Below are positions 1-8,730 of a DNA stretch of 64,000 bases, piece by piece. Both the position numbers and the translations under genes were made by a program. Under the pieces are notes generated by a model. That model saw nothing but the letters and a program-made list of their open reading frames with translations, ran no database searches and had not been told where the DNA came from. Each line of letters opens with the position of its first letter. Within the stretch, counting starts at the first letter, position 1. The DNA is from Paludibacter propionicigenes WB4 (GTDB lineage: Bacteria > Bacteroidota > Bacteroidia > Bacteroidales > Paludibacteraceae): the NCBI RefSeq assembly GCF_000183135.1, contig NC_014734.1:2852001-2916000 (forward strand). The letters are read 5' to 3'.

Positions 1-716
1 AAAAGAATCAGGTAAGGTATTCGCTCTATGGCAAAGGGCTCGTATTTGCTAAACTGAAACATGAAGTTACTTCCGGAGAAGAAGTATGATAGTGATGTGG
101 CTGTAACAGAGGAAATTAAAAGTGGTGCAATCGCTGTGAGTGTCATATCCAGCATCAGCACTTCAAGTGTGAACATCAAACCTGCAATTGGTGCTTTGAA
201 GATGCCGCCAATAGCTCCGGCAGAGCCACAACCCACCAGAAGCATTAATGTCTTCTGATCCATTTTGAAAAAATTTCCCAGATTTGAACCAATAGCTGCT
301 CCGGTAAGCACAATAGGTGCTTCGGCTCCTACAGATCCACCAAAGCCGATGGTTATGGAACTTCCTACTATTGAAGTCCAGGTGTTATGAAGTTTCAGGA
401 TACTTTTTCGTTGCGAGAAGGCATACAAAATCCGGGTCACCCCGTGACTGATGTCATCTTTTACAATGTAGCGAACAAATAAAGAAGTGATTAAAATACC
501 AACGATGGGGAAGAGTAAATACCAGTAATTTACATCCTGATGACTAAAATGACTGGTAAGCAGGTGCTGGATGAGATGAATAATAGTTCTTAGCACAAAG
601 GCGGCAATAGCGGCAAAGATTCCTATTGCGAAGCTCAATATGAGTATAAAGTTTCGCTGCTTAACATGAGCCTCACGCCATGCAATCATTCTCAAATACC
701 AATTCCTATTTTCCAT
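1..716 (-). CDS. CLC-family chloride channel/transporter, C-terminus cut by window edge
   Basis: Reading the minus strand from ATG at 714-716 gives an open frame to base 1 beginning MENRNWYLRMIAWREA, so only about the first 238 residues are present. Several hydrophobic helices are visible (around residues 20-45 and 65-85). The motif GFGGSVGAEAP near residue 127 matches the position of the CLC GREGP selectivity/gating motif, with the gating glutamate kept, and GGIFKAPIAGLMFTLE matches the conserved CLC helix that follows. CLC proteins move chloride, or exchange it for protons, across the inner membrane; channel versus exchanger cannot be told from this part. An exact consensus promoter lies just upstream (760-790). 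The family call is secure, the substrate is not. Confidence 0.85.
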   Translation of the reverse strand, partial: MENRNWYLRMIAWREAHVKQRNFILILSFAIGIFAAIAAFVLRTIIHLIQHLLTSHFSHQDVNYWYLLFPIVGILITSLFVRYIVKDDISHGVTRILYAFSQRKSILKLHNTWTSIVGSSITIGFGGSVGAEAPIVLTGAAIGSNLGNFFKMDQKTLMLLVGCGSAGAIGGIFKAPIAGLMFTLEVLMLDMTLTAIAPLLISSVTATSLSYFFSGSNFMFQFSKYEPFAIERIPYLIL

Positions 717-759
717 ACCTTTATAAAAAACACCTAACAATCTTTCAAAAAACTTTCAA

Positions 760-790
760 CAAAGATATATAAATTAGAATCTAAATCAAA
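760..790 (-). promoter_or_regulatory. Consensus Bacteroidota promoter for the CLC gene
   Basis: On the minus strand TTTG (787-790), exactly 19 bases, then TATCTTTG (760-767): an exact TTTG-N19-TAnnTTTG promoter. Transcription would start near 753, giving a leader of roughly 37 bases before the ATG at 716. The -33 element overlaps the stop codon region of the upstream glycosylphosphotransferase gene. Confidence 0.75.
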
Positions 791-2186
791 CACCTTTTCC
801 TTTAAATAGAATTTCGAGGGTGTACAGAAGAATTTTCACATCGGTCAGTAACGACATATTTTCCATGTAAATAATATCATAATTAAGTCGTTCTATCATT
901 TTATCCACCGTATCAGAATAACCGATTTTTATCGGACCCCACGAAGTCAACCCGGGTCTGATTCTGTAAAGCAGGCAGTAATACGGTGCCTGATCAATAA
1001 TCCTGTTGATATAATATCTTCTCTCCGGTCTGGGTCCCACTACGCTCATCTGACCCTTGAGCACATTCCAAAACTGAGGAATTTCGTCCAGCCTGTATTT
1101 CCTCAACACCCTGCCTACATTTGTAATTCTTTGATCATTAGGACTGCTGAGACGTGGTACACCTTTTTCGGCTCCGGTGTACATAGTTCTGAATTTCAGC
1201 ATCGTAAAAGTCCTGCCAAACCGACCTACCCGCTCCTGCTTGTAAAATACAGGTCCTTTTGAGTTTAGCTTTATCAGGAAAATAAAGGAAAGCACAAAAG
1301 GCGCAACTAAAGCTAAGGCCAAAAGCGAAATGATAATATCAAAAAGACGCTTGACACTTTCTTCCCAATCGGACATTGTAGAATCGGTGATGTTTACCAA
1401 AGGGCTTATATCCAGGTTTTTTATTTTTGCACTTCCCGTTAGTATTTCATACAGTCGTGGAGTAAACTGAATTTCGATATTGAATTTATACAATGAGTTG
1501 ATAATTTTGAAGAGTTGATAATCATCAGCATCGTCCAGCGCAATTATGGTTTCTTTGATATCGTATTTTTCTATGATTGAGTCCAACTGAAAAAGATTAC
1601 CCAAAACCTTATTGGGTGGGACGGCAGTGTGTTTATCGTTGCTTATGAAGCCTATCAGGGTGTTGTGTCTGGCATATTTTTCAAATTCCGAAGCTATTTT
1701 TAATGCGTTTTTTCCTGTGCCAATGATGATTGTGTTAACAGTCCATTTTCTGGTCTTGAAATTGTTTCTGATTTTTGAGCTAACAATACTCCTGAAGCTC
1801 AGCGTGAAAATAAACAGCAACCCGAATAATACAAGAAGTGAAATATAGAAGTACTGGTACGAAACAGAAATATCTTTAATCATTCTGATAGAAAAAATGG
1901 AAATAGATATAAATGCTGATGATGTGAATGTACTGAATATCTCGGCAACTCTGGATTTTTTTATCGGGTTTAAATAGAAGCCGCACAAATAATGAATTGA
2001 AATACAATAGAAAGGAAAGCAAATCAGGCTTATCAGGTAACTGTAGTTTGGAATCAGAAAACGAATACTCTCAAAAATTTGAATGTCGTTGATGAGTTTT
2101 CGGAAAGCCACAAAGAGCACCCATACGATGAGCGAAGCAAGCATATCGCATAGTACAAATTCAAATCGTAAGCGGCCTTTGTTCAT
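786..2186 (-). CDS. Polyprenyl glycosylphosphotransferase (WcaJ/initiating sugar-1-phosphate transferase)
   Basis: This 466-residue protein should start exopolysaccharide or O-antigen repeat units by moving a sugar-1-phosphate from a nucleotide sugar to undecaprenyl phosphate at the inner membrane. The N-terminal third holds about five hydrophobic helices, followed by a Rossmann-like CoA_binding_3 region (VNTIIIGTGKNALKIASEF, about residue 150). The C-terminal catalytic domain begins after VKRLFDIIISLLAL and has the family signatures GPVFYKQERVG, FRTM, YRLDEIPQFWNVLKGQMS and VGPRPE. Length is typical of the family. It ends about 70 bases from the CLC start and begins 7 bases after tsaC, so it is probably cotranscribed with tsaC. 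The sugar transferred cannot be predicted. Confidence 0.93.
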   Translation of the reverse strand: MNKGRLRFEFVLCDMLASLIVWVLFVAFRKLINDIQIFESIRFLIPNYSYLISLICFPFYCISIHYLCGFYLNPIKKSRVAEIFSTFTSSAFISISIFSIRMIKDISVSYQYFYISLLVLFGLLFIFTLSFRSIVSSKIRNNFKTRKWTVNTIIIGTGKNALKIASEFEKYARHNTLIGFISNDKHTAVPPNKVLGNLFQLDSIIEKYDIKETIIALDDADDYQLFKIINSLYKFNIEIQFTPRLYEILTGSAKIKNLDISPLVNITDSTMSDWEESVKRLFDIIISLLALALVAPFVLSFIFLIKLNSKGPVFYKQERVGRFGRTFTMLKFRTMYTGAEKGVPRLSSPNDQRITNVGRVLRKYRLDEIPQFWNVLKGQMSVVGPRPERRYYINRIIDQAPYYCLLYRIRPGLTSWGPIKIGYSDTVDKMIERLNYDIIYMENMSLLTDVKILLYTLEILFKGKGV

Positions 2187-2192
2187 TCTGTT

Positions 2193-2756
2193 TTATTTCC
2201 TGATTAATTGGAACAGATTTCCTTTTCCCAGTTTTATGATGGATGATGGCTTGGGTAACGACAATTCTTCTCTCCTGAAATTCACCACATAATCTACAGC
2301 ATTTTTAATTTCATCTGTTATCTGGCTGAAGTTTTGAGGTGTTGGTTCGCCGCTTACGTTGGCCGAAGTGGAAACAATGGGTTTTCTGAATTGAGCGCAG
2401 AGCTTTTTTGAAAATTCTTCGTTAGTCACCCTGATTCCGATTGATTTATCTTCTGCAACAAGGTTTGGAGCCAGATTGCGTGCCTGAGGATAAATGATGG
2501 TGAGTGGTTTCTCAGACATTTCTATCAAATCCCACGCTATGTCCGGAACTTCGTCAACATAAGATTGCAACTTGCCCGGATTATCAATCAGCACAAGCAT
2601 GGCTTTAGCATCGGCTCGTTTTTTAATATCAAAGATACGTTTTACGGCAGTTTCATTTGTTGCGTCGCAGCCAAGCCCCCATACAGTGTCGGTTGGGTAA
2701 AGTATAACACCTCCGGACCGGAGAACTTCAAGCGTTTTTATAATTTCTTCGTGCAT
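2193..2756 (-). CDS. tsaC: L-threonylcarbamoyladenylate synthase (Sua5/YwlC/TsaC family)
   Basis: At 187 residues this is the short TsaC-type enzyme without the Sua5 C-terminal domain. It makes threonylcarbamoyl-AMP from threonine, bicarbonate and ATP, the first step of the t6A modification at position 37 of ANN-decoding tRNAs. Diagnostic motifs are GGVILYPTDTVWGLGCDA near residue 15, KRADAKAMLVLI near residue 46, the PLTIIYP strand and the STSANVSGEPTP loop near residue 130. The stop is 7 bases from the downstream glycosylphosphotransferase start, which suggests one transcript. A TATCTTTG element lies about 115 bases upstream. Confidence 0.95.
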   Translation of the reverse strand: MHEEIIKTLEVLRSGGVILYPTDTVWGLGCDATNETAVKRIFDIKKRADAKAMLVLIDNPGKLQSYVDEVPDIAWDLIEMSEKPLTIIYPQARNLAPNLVAEDKSIGIRVTNEEFSKKLCAQFRKPIVSTSANVSGEPTPQNFSQITDEIKNAVDYVVNFRREELSLPKPSSIIKLGKGNLFQLIRK

Positions 2757-2872
2757 AATTTTATTCGGATTTGTTTAAAGTGTAAATGACAGTTTAATGA
2801 AGCAGATGGAAGGTAAACTCATCAATGCAACTTACTAGATTCACTACTTTTAAAATATCATTTTCTTCCATG

Positions 2873-2880
2873 CAAAGATA
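2873..2880 (-). promoter_or_regulatory. Probable -7 element (TATCTTTG) upstream of tsaC
   Basis: TATCTTTG followed by C on the minus strand, about 117 bases upstream of the tsaC ATG. It matches TAnnTTTG, but no TTTG at the ideal 19-base spacing is seen. The 345-base gap 2757-3102 otherwise holds only this and the recJ promoter; I see no RNA gene or repeat in it. Confidence 0.5.
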
Positions 2881-2947
2881 GTATTTTATCTCTTCAATCG
2901 TTATGTATTGTTAAGCTTTTGTTTGGACTCTAATCGATGTACCGTTA

Positions 2948-2978
2948 TTGTATTTTCGGAAAAAAATCTGTACTTTTA
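2948..2978 (+). promoter_or_regulatory. Candidate recJ promoter
   Basis: TTG at 2948-2950, 20 bases, then TACTTTTA at 2971-2978, one base off the TAnnTTTG consensus. Transcription would start near 2985, leaving a leader of about 118 bases before recJ. Weaker than the exact promoters elsewhere in the window. Confidence 0.4.
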
Positions 2979-3102
2979 CAGCATTGAACCTTGTTTGTTA
3001 TTCGAAAAAGTTGAATGTTTTTTCTTATAAGGTTGATAAATAACAGCTTGGATTTTCAGGAAGAGTGTGGTCTCTTCCGCTTGAGTGGAAAAATAATATA
3101 CA

Positions 3103-4827
3103 ATGATAAATACCTGGATTTACAGAACCCTTACCGAACAACAACGTGAAACACAAAACAAGTTAGCAGAAGAATTGAGTATCAGTCCTATACTGTCACA
3201 ATTGTTAGTTCAGCGAGATATTCTGACTTTTGAAGAAGCGCGTAGTTTTTTTCGTCCCGATCTGAGTAATTTGCATGACCCGTTTCTGATGGCCGACATG
3301 CATAATGCAGTAAACAGACTCACGAAGGCAATGCAGAAGAATGAGAAAATTCTCATTTATGGTGATTACGATGTAGATGGAACAACATCTGTAGCGTTGG
3401 TTTATAAGTTTTTGAAGCAATTTTACCGGAACGTTGCTTTTTATATTCCCGACCGTTATAACGAAGGTTATGGCATTTCTATTCAGGGAATTGATTTTGC
3501 GGCTGATAATGACTTCAAGTTGATTATCGCCTTGGATTGCGGAATCAAAGCAGTGGAGAAGGTGAGATATGCCTTGGAAAAAGGTGTGGATTTCATTATC
3601 TGCGACCATCATACCCCCGATGCAGTTTTACCTCCTGCGGTAGCCGTTTTAGACCCTAAAAGAGCTGATTGTACCTATCCTTACAAGCATCTTTCGGGTT
3701 GTGGAGTTGGATTTAAATTGATGCAGGCTTTTGCTATTACCAACAACATTGACTTTTCGCAACTTACTCCATTGCTTGATTTGCTGGCTTTGAGCATTGC
3801 CTCTGATATAGTTCCCATCACAGGCGAGAATAGAATTCTAGCATTTTATGGATTGAAGCAAATTAATTCTAACCCAAGTATCGGGCTACAGGGAATTTTG
3901 GAAGTTTGTGGGCTGAAGGACAAAGAAATAACCATAAGTGACATTGTTTTCAAAATTGGTCCCCGTATCAATGCTTCTGGAAGGATGAAGCTGGCTTCGG
4001 AAGCTGTAGAGTTGCTTGTGTCGAGCGATTATCTGTTTGTAAAAGAAAAAAGTGATACAATAAACGAGTATAACAACGACCGAAAAGACTTAGACAAGAA
4101 TATCACTGATGAGGCTATTGCGCTTATCGGAGCTGACAAGCGATATCTTGATAGAAAATCAATAGTGGTGCATAAACCCGATTGGCATAAAGGCGTTATT
4201 GGAATTGTAGCTTCTAGATTGTCCGAAGAGTACTATAAACCAAGCATTGTGCTAACCAATTCCAACGGATTTGCTTCCGGATCGGCCAGATCGGTTTCGG
4301 GTTTTGATATTTATAAGGCCATTGATTCGTGCCGCGACTTGCTTGAGAACTTTGGTGGGCACATGTATGCTGCAGGTTTATCGATGAAGGAAGAAAACAT
4401 TCCGGCATTTACCGAACGATTCGAAAAATTTGTGGCAGAGAATATTCTGAAGGAGCAAACTTATCCTCAGATAGATATCGATGCTGTGTTGGAGTTCAAA
4501 GATATTACTCCTAAGTTTTTCAGGGTTCTGAAACAGTTTGGTCCGTTCGGTCCGGGAAATATGAAACCGATATTTGTGTCGAAAAATGTGTTGGACTATG
4601 GAACCAGTCGATTGGTTGGAAAAGAGCAGGAGCATTTAAAACTTGAGTTGGTTGACTCCAGTTCGGAGAATGTGATGAACGGCATTGCTTTCCGTATGCA
4701 TGAGTACAACGATCATTTGAAAGCGCTCAATCCGCTGGATATATGTTACACAATAGAAGAAAATTCGTTTAATGGAAATACTTCTATCCAGCTGATGATA
4801 AGAGATATAAAAGTTGTTGAGAAATAA
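3103..4827 (+). CDS. recJ: Single-stranded-DNA-specific exonuclease RecJ
   Basis: RecJ degrades single-stranded DNA 5' to 3' in recombinational, mismatch and base-excision repair. The 574-residue length is normal for the family. The DHH phosphoesterase signatures are present: YGDYDVDGTTS at about residues 84-94 (metal-binding aspartates) and CDHHTPDAVLPPA at about 167, with LDPKR and SGCGVGFKL following. The DHHA1 domain carries SARSVSGFDIYKAI and the GGHMYAAGLS motif, and the C-terminal OB fold begins near the GPFGPGNMKPIF motif. Monocistronic by context: promoter upstream, strong terminator just after the stop. Confidence 0.96.
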   Translation: MINTWIYRTLTEQQRETQNKLAEELSISPILSQLLVQRDILTFEEARSFFRPDLSNLHDPFLMADMHNAVNRLTKAMQKNEKILIYGDYDVDGTTSVALVYKFLKQFYRNVAFYIPDRYNEGYGISIQGIDFAADNDFKLIIALDCGIKAVEKVRYALEKGVDFIICDHHTPDAVLPPAVAVLDPKRADCTYPYKHLSGCGVGFKLMQAFAITNNIDFSQLTPLLDLLALSIASDIVPITGENRILAFYGLKQINSNPSIGLQGILEVCGLKDKEITISDIVFKIGPRINASGRMKLASEAVELLVSSDYLFVKEKSDTINEYNNDRKDLDKNITDEAIALIGADKRYLDRKSIVVHKPDWHKGVIGIVASRLSEEYYKPSIVLTNSNGFASGSARSVSGFDIYKAIDSCRDLLENFGGHMYAAGLSMKEENIPAFTERFEKFVAENILKEQTYPQIDIDAVLEFKDITPKFFRVLKQFGPFGPGNMKPIFVSKNVLDYGTSRLVGKEQEHLKLELVDSSSENVMNGIAFRMHEYNDHLKALNPLDICYTIEENSFNGNTSIQLMIRDIKVVEK

Positions 4828-4844
4828 GGAATATTGTCCTGAAT

Positions 4845-4893
4845 AAAACAGACGAAGCCGGATAAATCAATTTATCCGGCTTCGTCTGTTTTT
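4845..4893. terminator. Bidirectional intrinsic terminator between recJ and the AI-2E permease
   Basis: A near-perfect 20-bp inverted repeat (ACAGACGAAGCCGGATAAAT and its complement, loop CA) is followed by TTTTT and preceded by AAAA, so it can work on both strands. It sits 18 bases after the recJ stop and 17 bases from the stop of the convergent gene. Confidence 0.92.
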
Positions 4894-4909
4894 GAATGAC
4901 CGCCACGTG

Positions 4910-6043
4910 TTACATGGTAGTTTCTTCGGGTTTTAAATCCTCGGGGTTATTCGTTTGAATTTCATCCTCGTCGTTGAGCACGAAACGTTTATAATACGAA
5001 ATCATCAGCGTTGTCATGGGCAATGCTATAATCATTCCCACCATTCCCATTAGCGATCCCCATACAGACAAAGACAACAGAATAACTGCCGGATTAAGTC
5101 CTGTTACTTTTCCCATAATTTTTGGTGTTAGAACCATATCTTCAATAACCTGAATGACCGTGAAAACAATAGCTATACCTAGCAGGATGGAACCAAAGTT
5201 TCGACCGGTTTCGGCAGCTTGAAGCAGTCCCATTACACCGCACGGAATCAGCGCCAAAGCTTTCAGATAGGGAACCAAAGTGAGTGCACCAATAAGCAAA
5301 CCGAGTATAATGGCCAAAGGTAACTGGATGATGCTAAACCCAATGACAAACAAAATAGCGACAATTAGTGCAATTAAAGCCTGTCCTCTGAAATAACGGT
5401 TCATTCCGGATTCCAGATCAGATAGGATTTCGGTTATCAGTGTTTTGTATTTGGGAGGAATGATGCCATAAAATCCGGAGGTTATTTTTTCGTAATCAAG
5501 TAATATGAAAACCAGATAAAGAAAAACGATAACAATCACGGAGAAACCCATGACGAAATCCAGCGATCCATTAATAAAGCTCCACAAACCCGGTGCTAAT
5601 TTTTTAAATCCCTCCATTATGTTCTGGTCTTTTAGTAATGTCTGAAAGTCTAGATGTGTGAGATAATACTTAATCTCATCTTGCCAGGCTGCTGGGATAA
5701 ATGTGTTTACATCAATCGTCTTGCTGAACGCGCCGATTAGTTGCGATAGTTTCTGAACTTCAAGGCTAACAATAGGAGCCAGGATAGAGATTAGGCCTAT
5801 TATTGAACCGAAAAATAATATAAGAGTTGCAATAATTGACAAAACCCGGCTTTTGAACCTGAGTTTGTGTTGGAATAGTTTTACAATCGGTTGTAATAAG
5901 TATGCTAATAGCCATGCCACCAAAAATGGTAACAACACACCACTTAATCTGTTTAACAGAAGAAAAAGCAATATAAGTACCGTTAAGCCAATAACTATTC
6001 GTACAACCCGATCGAAAGTAAAAGGTTTTGAAATTCTCTTCAT
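4910..6043 (-). CDS. AI-2E family transporter (PerM/YdiK-type membrane permease)
   Basis: The 377-residue protein has about seven to eight hydrophobic helices: a first pair near residues 14-45, one near 70, one near 165, and a dense cluster from 220 to 350. Family features include PFLVAWLLAYLLQPIV near the N-terminus, the amphipathic middle region with FRGQALIALIVAILF, and ILGLLIGALTLVPYLKAL with EDMVLTPKIMGKVTGLNP in the C-terminal half. The family contains AI-2 exporters, Na+/H+ antiporters and uncharacterised permeases, so the substrate cannot be assigned. It lies 22 bases downstream of tdk on the same strand and is probably cotranscribed with it. Confidence 0.9.
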   Translation of the reverse strand: MKRISKPFTFDRVVRIVIGLTVLILLFLLLNRLSGVLLPFLVAWLLAYLLQPIVKLFQHKLRFKSRVLSIIATLILFFGSIIGLISILAPIVSLEVQKLSQLIGAFSKTIDVNTFIPAAWQDEIKYYLTHLDFQTLLKDQNIMEGFKKLAPGLWSFINGSLDFVMGFSVIVIVFLYLVFILLDYEKITSGFYGIIPPKYKTLITEILSDLESGMNRYFRGQALIALIVAILFVIGFSIIQLPLAIILGLLIGALTLVPYLKALALIPCGVMGLLQAAETGRNFGSILLGIAIVFTVIQVIEDMVLTPKIMGKVTGLNPAVILLSLSVWGSLMGMVGMIIALPMTTLMISYYKRFVLNDEDEIQTNNPEDLKPEETTM

Positions 6044-6065
6044 GACTTACATTTTAAGCGTAAAA

Positions 6066-6650
6066 TTATTCTTGATGTTTACTTGCGTTATAACAATCTC
6101 TGCATATTGGTTCGTATTCAGTCATTTCGCCCAGCAGTACGCGCTTGTCGCTGTCTACAAGCCGGTGCGACACGTAAGCCAATGCACCACACCTCACACA
6201 AATGGCGTGAACTTTAAAAACATCTTCGGCAATGGCGCATAAGGCAGGCATAGGCCCAAACGGAACTCCCTTAAAATCCATATCCAGACCGGCGATAATG
6301 ACTCTTATTCCCTGATTGGCCAGTTGTGTACATACATCTACCAACCCTTCGTCAAAGAACTGAGCTTCATCAATGCCAATAACATCTACATCGCCCGACA
6401 TGAGTAAAATGCTGCCTGAAGACTCAACCGGAGTAGAACGAATTGCTGTTTTATCATGAGAAACGACTTCATCTTCGGAGTAACGCGTGTCAATTTTAGG
6501 TTTAAAAATCTCTACACGTTGTTTGGCAAAATTAGCTCGTTTCAACCGCCGAATCAACTCTTCCGTTTTGCCGGAAAACATGGAGCCGCAAATCACTTCG
6601 ATACTTCCACGTTTTTGTTGAATGGGATGGTTTCTTTCAGAATAAATCAT
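6066..6650 (-). CDS. tdk: Thymidine kinase (type II)
   Basis: Phosphorylates thymidine to dTMP in pyrimidine salvage. At 194 residues it has the type II layout: Walker A GSMFSGKT at residues 22-29, the Walker B/catalytic region GIDEAQFF, the lid region [14 protein letters not shown], and a zinc-binding pair of cysteine motifs, CVRCG and then CRDC near the C-terminus. It starts the minus-strand pair tdk-AI-2E permease; a TATCTTTG element is about 110 bases upstream. Confidence 0.97.
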   Translation of the reverse strand: MIYSERNHPIQQKRGSIEVICGSMFSGKTEELIRRLKRANFAKQRVEIFKPKIDTRYSEDEVVSHDKTAIRSTPVESSGSILLMSGDVDVIGIDEAQFFDEGLVDVCTQLANQGIRVIIAGLDMDFKGVPFGPMPALCAIAEDVFKVHAICVRCGALAYVSHRLVDSDKRVLLGEMTEYEPICRDCYNASKHQE

Positions 6651-6760
6651 GGTATATTGTTGAAAAATTGGTTCTACTTTATTTCGTTTGTCTCTTGTTT
6701 ATTGTACCTTTACACCCGTTTAAAGGTGCTGTCGGGTAAATTCTGTTTTGTTGTATTCTG

Positions 6761-6768
6761 CAAAGATA
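6761..6768 (-). promoter_or_regulatory. Probable tdk -7 element (TATCTTTG)
   Basis: TATCTTTGC on the minus strand about 110 bases upstream of the tdk start. No well-placed -33 TTTG is visible, so it is assigned from the -7 box alone. Confidence 0.5.
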
Positions 6769-6947
6769 AAAAAATAACAAGGATAGAAATTGCTTTTATA
6801 AAAAAAGATATGAACACAGCACAGAAGAAAGCTATTCTTTGCAAAAGCAATGATAAAGGGTGTCTTCTTTAAAGCAAGCAGCAGAAAAACTGAATCTGAA
6901 AAACAAGAGCCATACAATAATCAACCAATTCAACGAATACGAAAACA

Positions 6948-7664
6948 ATGAGCAATACAGGCAAAACGTCGGTCGATCACGAAAAAGCAGGAGCAAAACT
7001 GTATGTGGTTCCAACTCCCATTGGTAATCTGGAAGATATGACGTTTCGTGCCATTCGGATACTTAAGATTGCAGATTTGATTCTGGCAGAAGATACACGC
7101 ACCAGCGGATTTCTGCTTAAGCATTTCGAAATAAAGACTCCGATGCAATCTCACCACAAGTTTAACGAACATAAAACCGTTGAAACCATAGTTCAACGCA
7201 TTAAAAGCGGACAAACGATAGCCCTGATTTCGGATGCAGGAACTCCAGCTATTTCCGATCCGGGTTTTCTGGTGGTGCGTCAATGTGTGGAAAATGGAAT
7301 AGAAGTGGAATGTTTGCCCGGAGCTACTGCTTTTGTGCCGGCTTTGGTTGCTTCCGGTTTGCCCAACGACAGATTTTGTTTTGAGGGTTTTTTGCCACAG
7401 AAAAAAGGACGCCAGACGAAAATACACGATTTATCAACCGAGAAAAGAACGATGATTTTTTATGAATCGCCTTTCCGTTTGGTGAAAACTCTGACGCAAC
7501 TGGCCGAAGTATTCGGTGCCGAAAGAAGAGCATCCGTATCGCGCGAAATTTCCAAGATTTTTGAAGAAACTCAACGGGGAACGCTGGCCGAGTTGCAGCA
7601 ATATTTTACCGAACATAATCCTAAAGGTGAAATTGTGCTAATTGTTGCAGGATTAGAAGAATAA
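6948..7664 (+). CDS. rsmI: 16S rRNA (cytidine1402-2'-O)-methyltransferase RsmI
   Basis: Tetrapyrrole-methylase-fold enzyme that 2'-O-methylates C1402 in the 30S decoding centre. Signatures: LYVVPTPIGNLEDMTFRA near residue 20, LAEDTRTSGFLLKHF near residue 46, ISDAGTPAISDPG near residue 95 and LPGATAFVPALVASGLP near residue 125. KGEIVLIVAG closes the core domain; the 238-residue length means it lacks the longer C-terminal extension of the E. coli protein, as usual in this phylum. The leader is about 300 bases from tdk, with no strong promoter call. Confidence 0.95.
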   Translation: MSNTGKTSVDHEKAGAKLYVVPTPIGNLEDMTFRAIRILKIADLILAEDTRTSGFLLKHFEIKTPMQSHHKFNEHKTVETIVQRIKSGQTIALISDAGTPAISDPGFLVVRQCVENGIEVECLPGATAFVPALVASGLPNDRFCFEGFLPQKKGRQTKIHDLSTEKRTMIFYESPFRLVKTLTQLAEVFGAERRASVSREISKIFEETQRGTLAELQQYFTEHNPKGEIVLIVAGLEE

Positions 7665-7675
7665 CATTACCTTTG
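7645..7675 (+). promoter_or_regulatory. Promoter of the coiled-coil lipoprotein gene
   Basis: TTG at 7645-7647, 20 bases, TACCTTTG at 7668-7675, close to the phylum consensus. It overlaps the 3' end of rsmI and would give a leader of about 75 bases before the ATG at 7758. Confidence 0.6.
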
Positions 7676-7757
7676 TAATCATAAAATTGAGAAAAAATCA
7701 CAGCTTTTATTATCCGTATAAGTAATTCTCAATTACCGCCTTTATCAATCTTTTTAT

Positions 7758-8627
7758 ATGAAATTAGTTCCTTTTTCTTTGCTTATTTCTCTTGTAGTGC
7801 TCACTTCGTGTGGCAAACAATCATCCGAATATAAAAGGCTGCAAGCTCAAAACGATTCGCTGATGAACGCAAAACTTAAACTTCAGGAAGAAGTTGACGG
7901 TTACTTCTCTGCCATGAACCAGATTGAGCAAAACATTGAAAAGATCAAGAATACGGAGAATGTCATATCCATTCAGCCGGTAGGTAAAGAATTGGCCGAT
8001 GACCAACGGACTAAAATCAACGAGGACATGATGTATCTGAACGATATGCTTCAGGCCAACAAAGATGAACTTGCCCGGTTGAAATCAAAAATAAAGAAAA
8101 GTGCATTTCGCTCAGCTGAACTGGAACGAACAATTTTGCGTATCACCAAAGCACTGGAAGAGGAAACTTCGAAAGTTGCGCTTCTACAGGCCGAATTGGC
8201 AAAAAAAGATTCACTAATTGTGAACCTTGATACAAAAGTTAATGAGTTGGGCAAAAATGTGGAAGATCTAACCAACGAAAATAAATCAAAAGAATCGAAA
8301 ATAAAGGAGCAGGACGAAGTTATTCACACCGCATGGTATGTGTTCGGTACGCGCACAGAGCTCAAACAACAACACATTATTACGTCTGATGGATTATTCA
8401 GTCAGCAAAGAGTGCTTCAACGTGATTTCAACAAAAACTATTTTGTAAGAATTGATGCCCGCAATACAAAATCAATTCCTCTTTATTCGTCGCGTGCTAA
8501 AATTCTGACTAATCACCCGAAATCGTCCTATACACTTGAAAAGGAAAATGGAAACTTTGTGCTGCTGATTGTAGATACCGACGAATTTTGGAGTATAAGC
8601 AGATACCTGGTGGTGGAAGTGGAATAA
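7758..8627 (+). CDS. Hypothetical coiled-coil lipoprotein
   Basis: I cannot assign a function. The protein (289 residues) begins with a lipoprotein signal, LISLVVLTSCGKQ, with the lipobox cysteine near residue 18. Residues 25-185 are highly charged with heptad character (QAQNDSLMNAKLKLQEEV; ELERTILRITKALEEET), consistent with a long coiled coil; the last 95 residues look like a small globular domain rich in beta strands (IHTAWYVFGTRTELKQQH). Comparable proteins are common in Bacteroidales as conserved hypotheticals. It has its own promoter and is followed by a terminator, so it is probably a single-gene unit. Likely anchored in the outer or inner membrane, facing the periplasm. Confidence 0.85.
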   Translation: MKLVPFSLLISLVVLTSCGKQSSEYKRLQAQNDSLMNAKLKLQEEVDGYFSAMNQIEQNIEKIKNTENVISIQPVGKELADDQRTKINEDMMYLNDMLQANKDELARLKSKIKKSAFRSAELERTILRITKALEEETSKVALLQAELAKKDSLIVNLDTKVNELGKNVEDLTNENKSKESKIKEQDEVIHTAWYVFGTRTELKQQHIITSDGLFSQQRVLQRDFNKNYFVRIDARNTKSIPLYSSRAKILTNHPKSSYTLEKENGNFVLLIVDTDEFWSISRYLVVEVE

Positions 8628-8664
8628 ATTCCTAAAAGCGTATTACAGACAAAAACCAATACAA

Positions 8665-8704
8665 AATGCGTTTTCCTTTTTCCGGAAAGCGCATTGTTTT
8701 TTTT
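8665..8704 (+). terminator. Intrinsic terminator after the coiled-coil lipoprotein
   Basis: Imperfect 12-bp stem (AATGCGTTTTCC pairing with GGAAAGCGCATT) followed by G and eight T residues, 38 bases after the stop. Confidence 0.8.
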
Positions 8705-8730
8705 ACAAACTTGATAACACAGACTACAAT

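Noticed and set aside
61-258. 65-codon plus-strand ORF at the left edge
   Set aside because: Antisense shadow of the CLC channel gene, which has recognisable CLC motifs.
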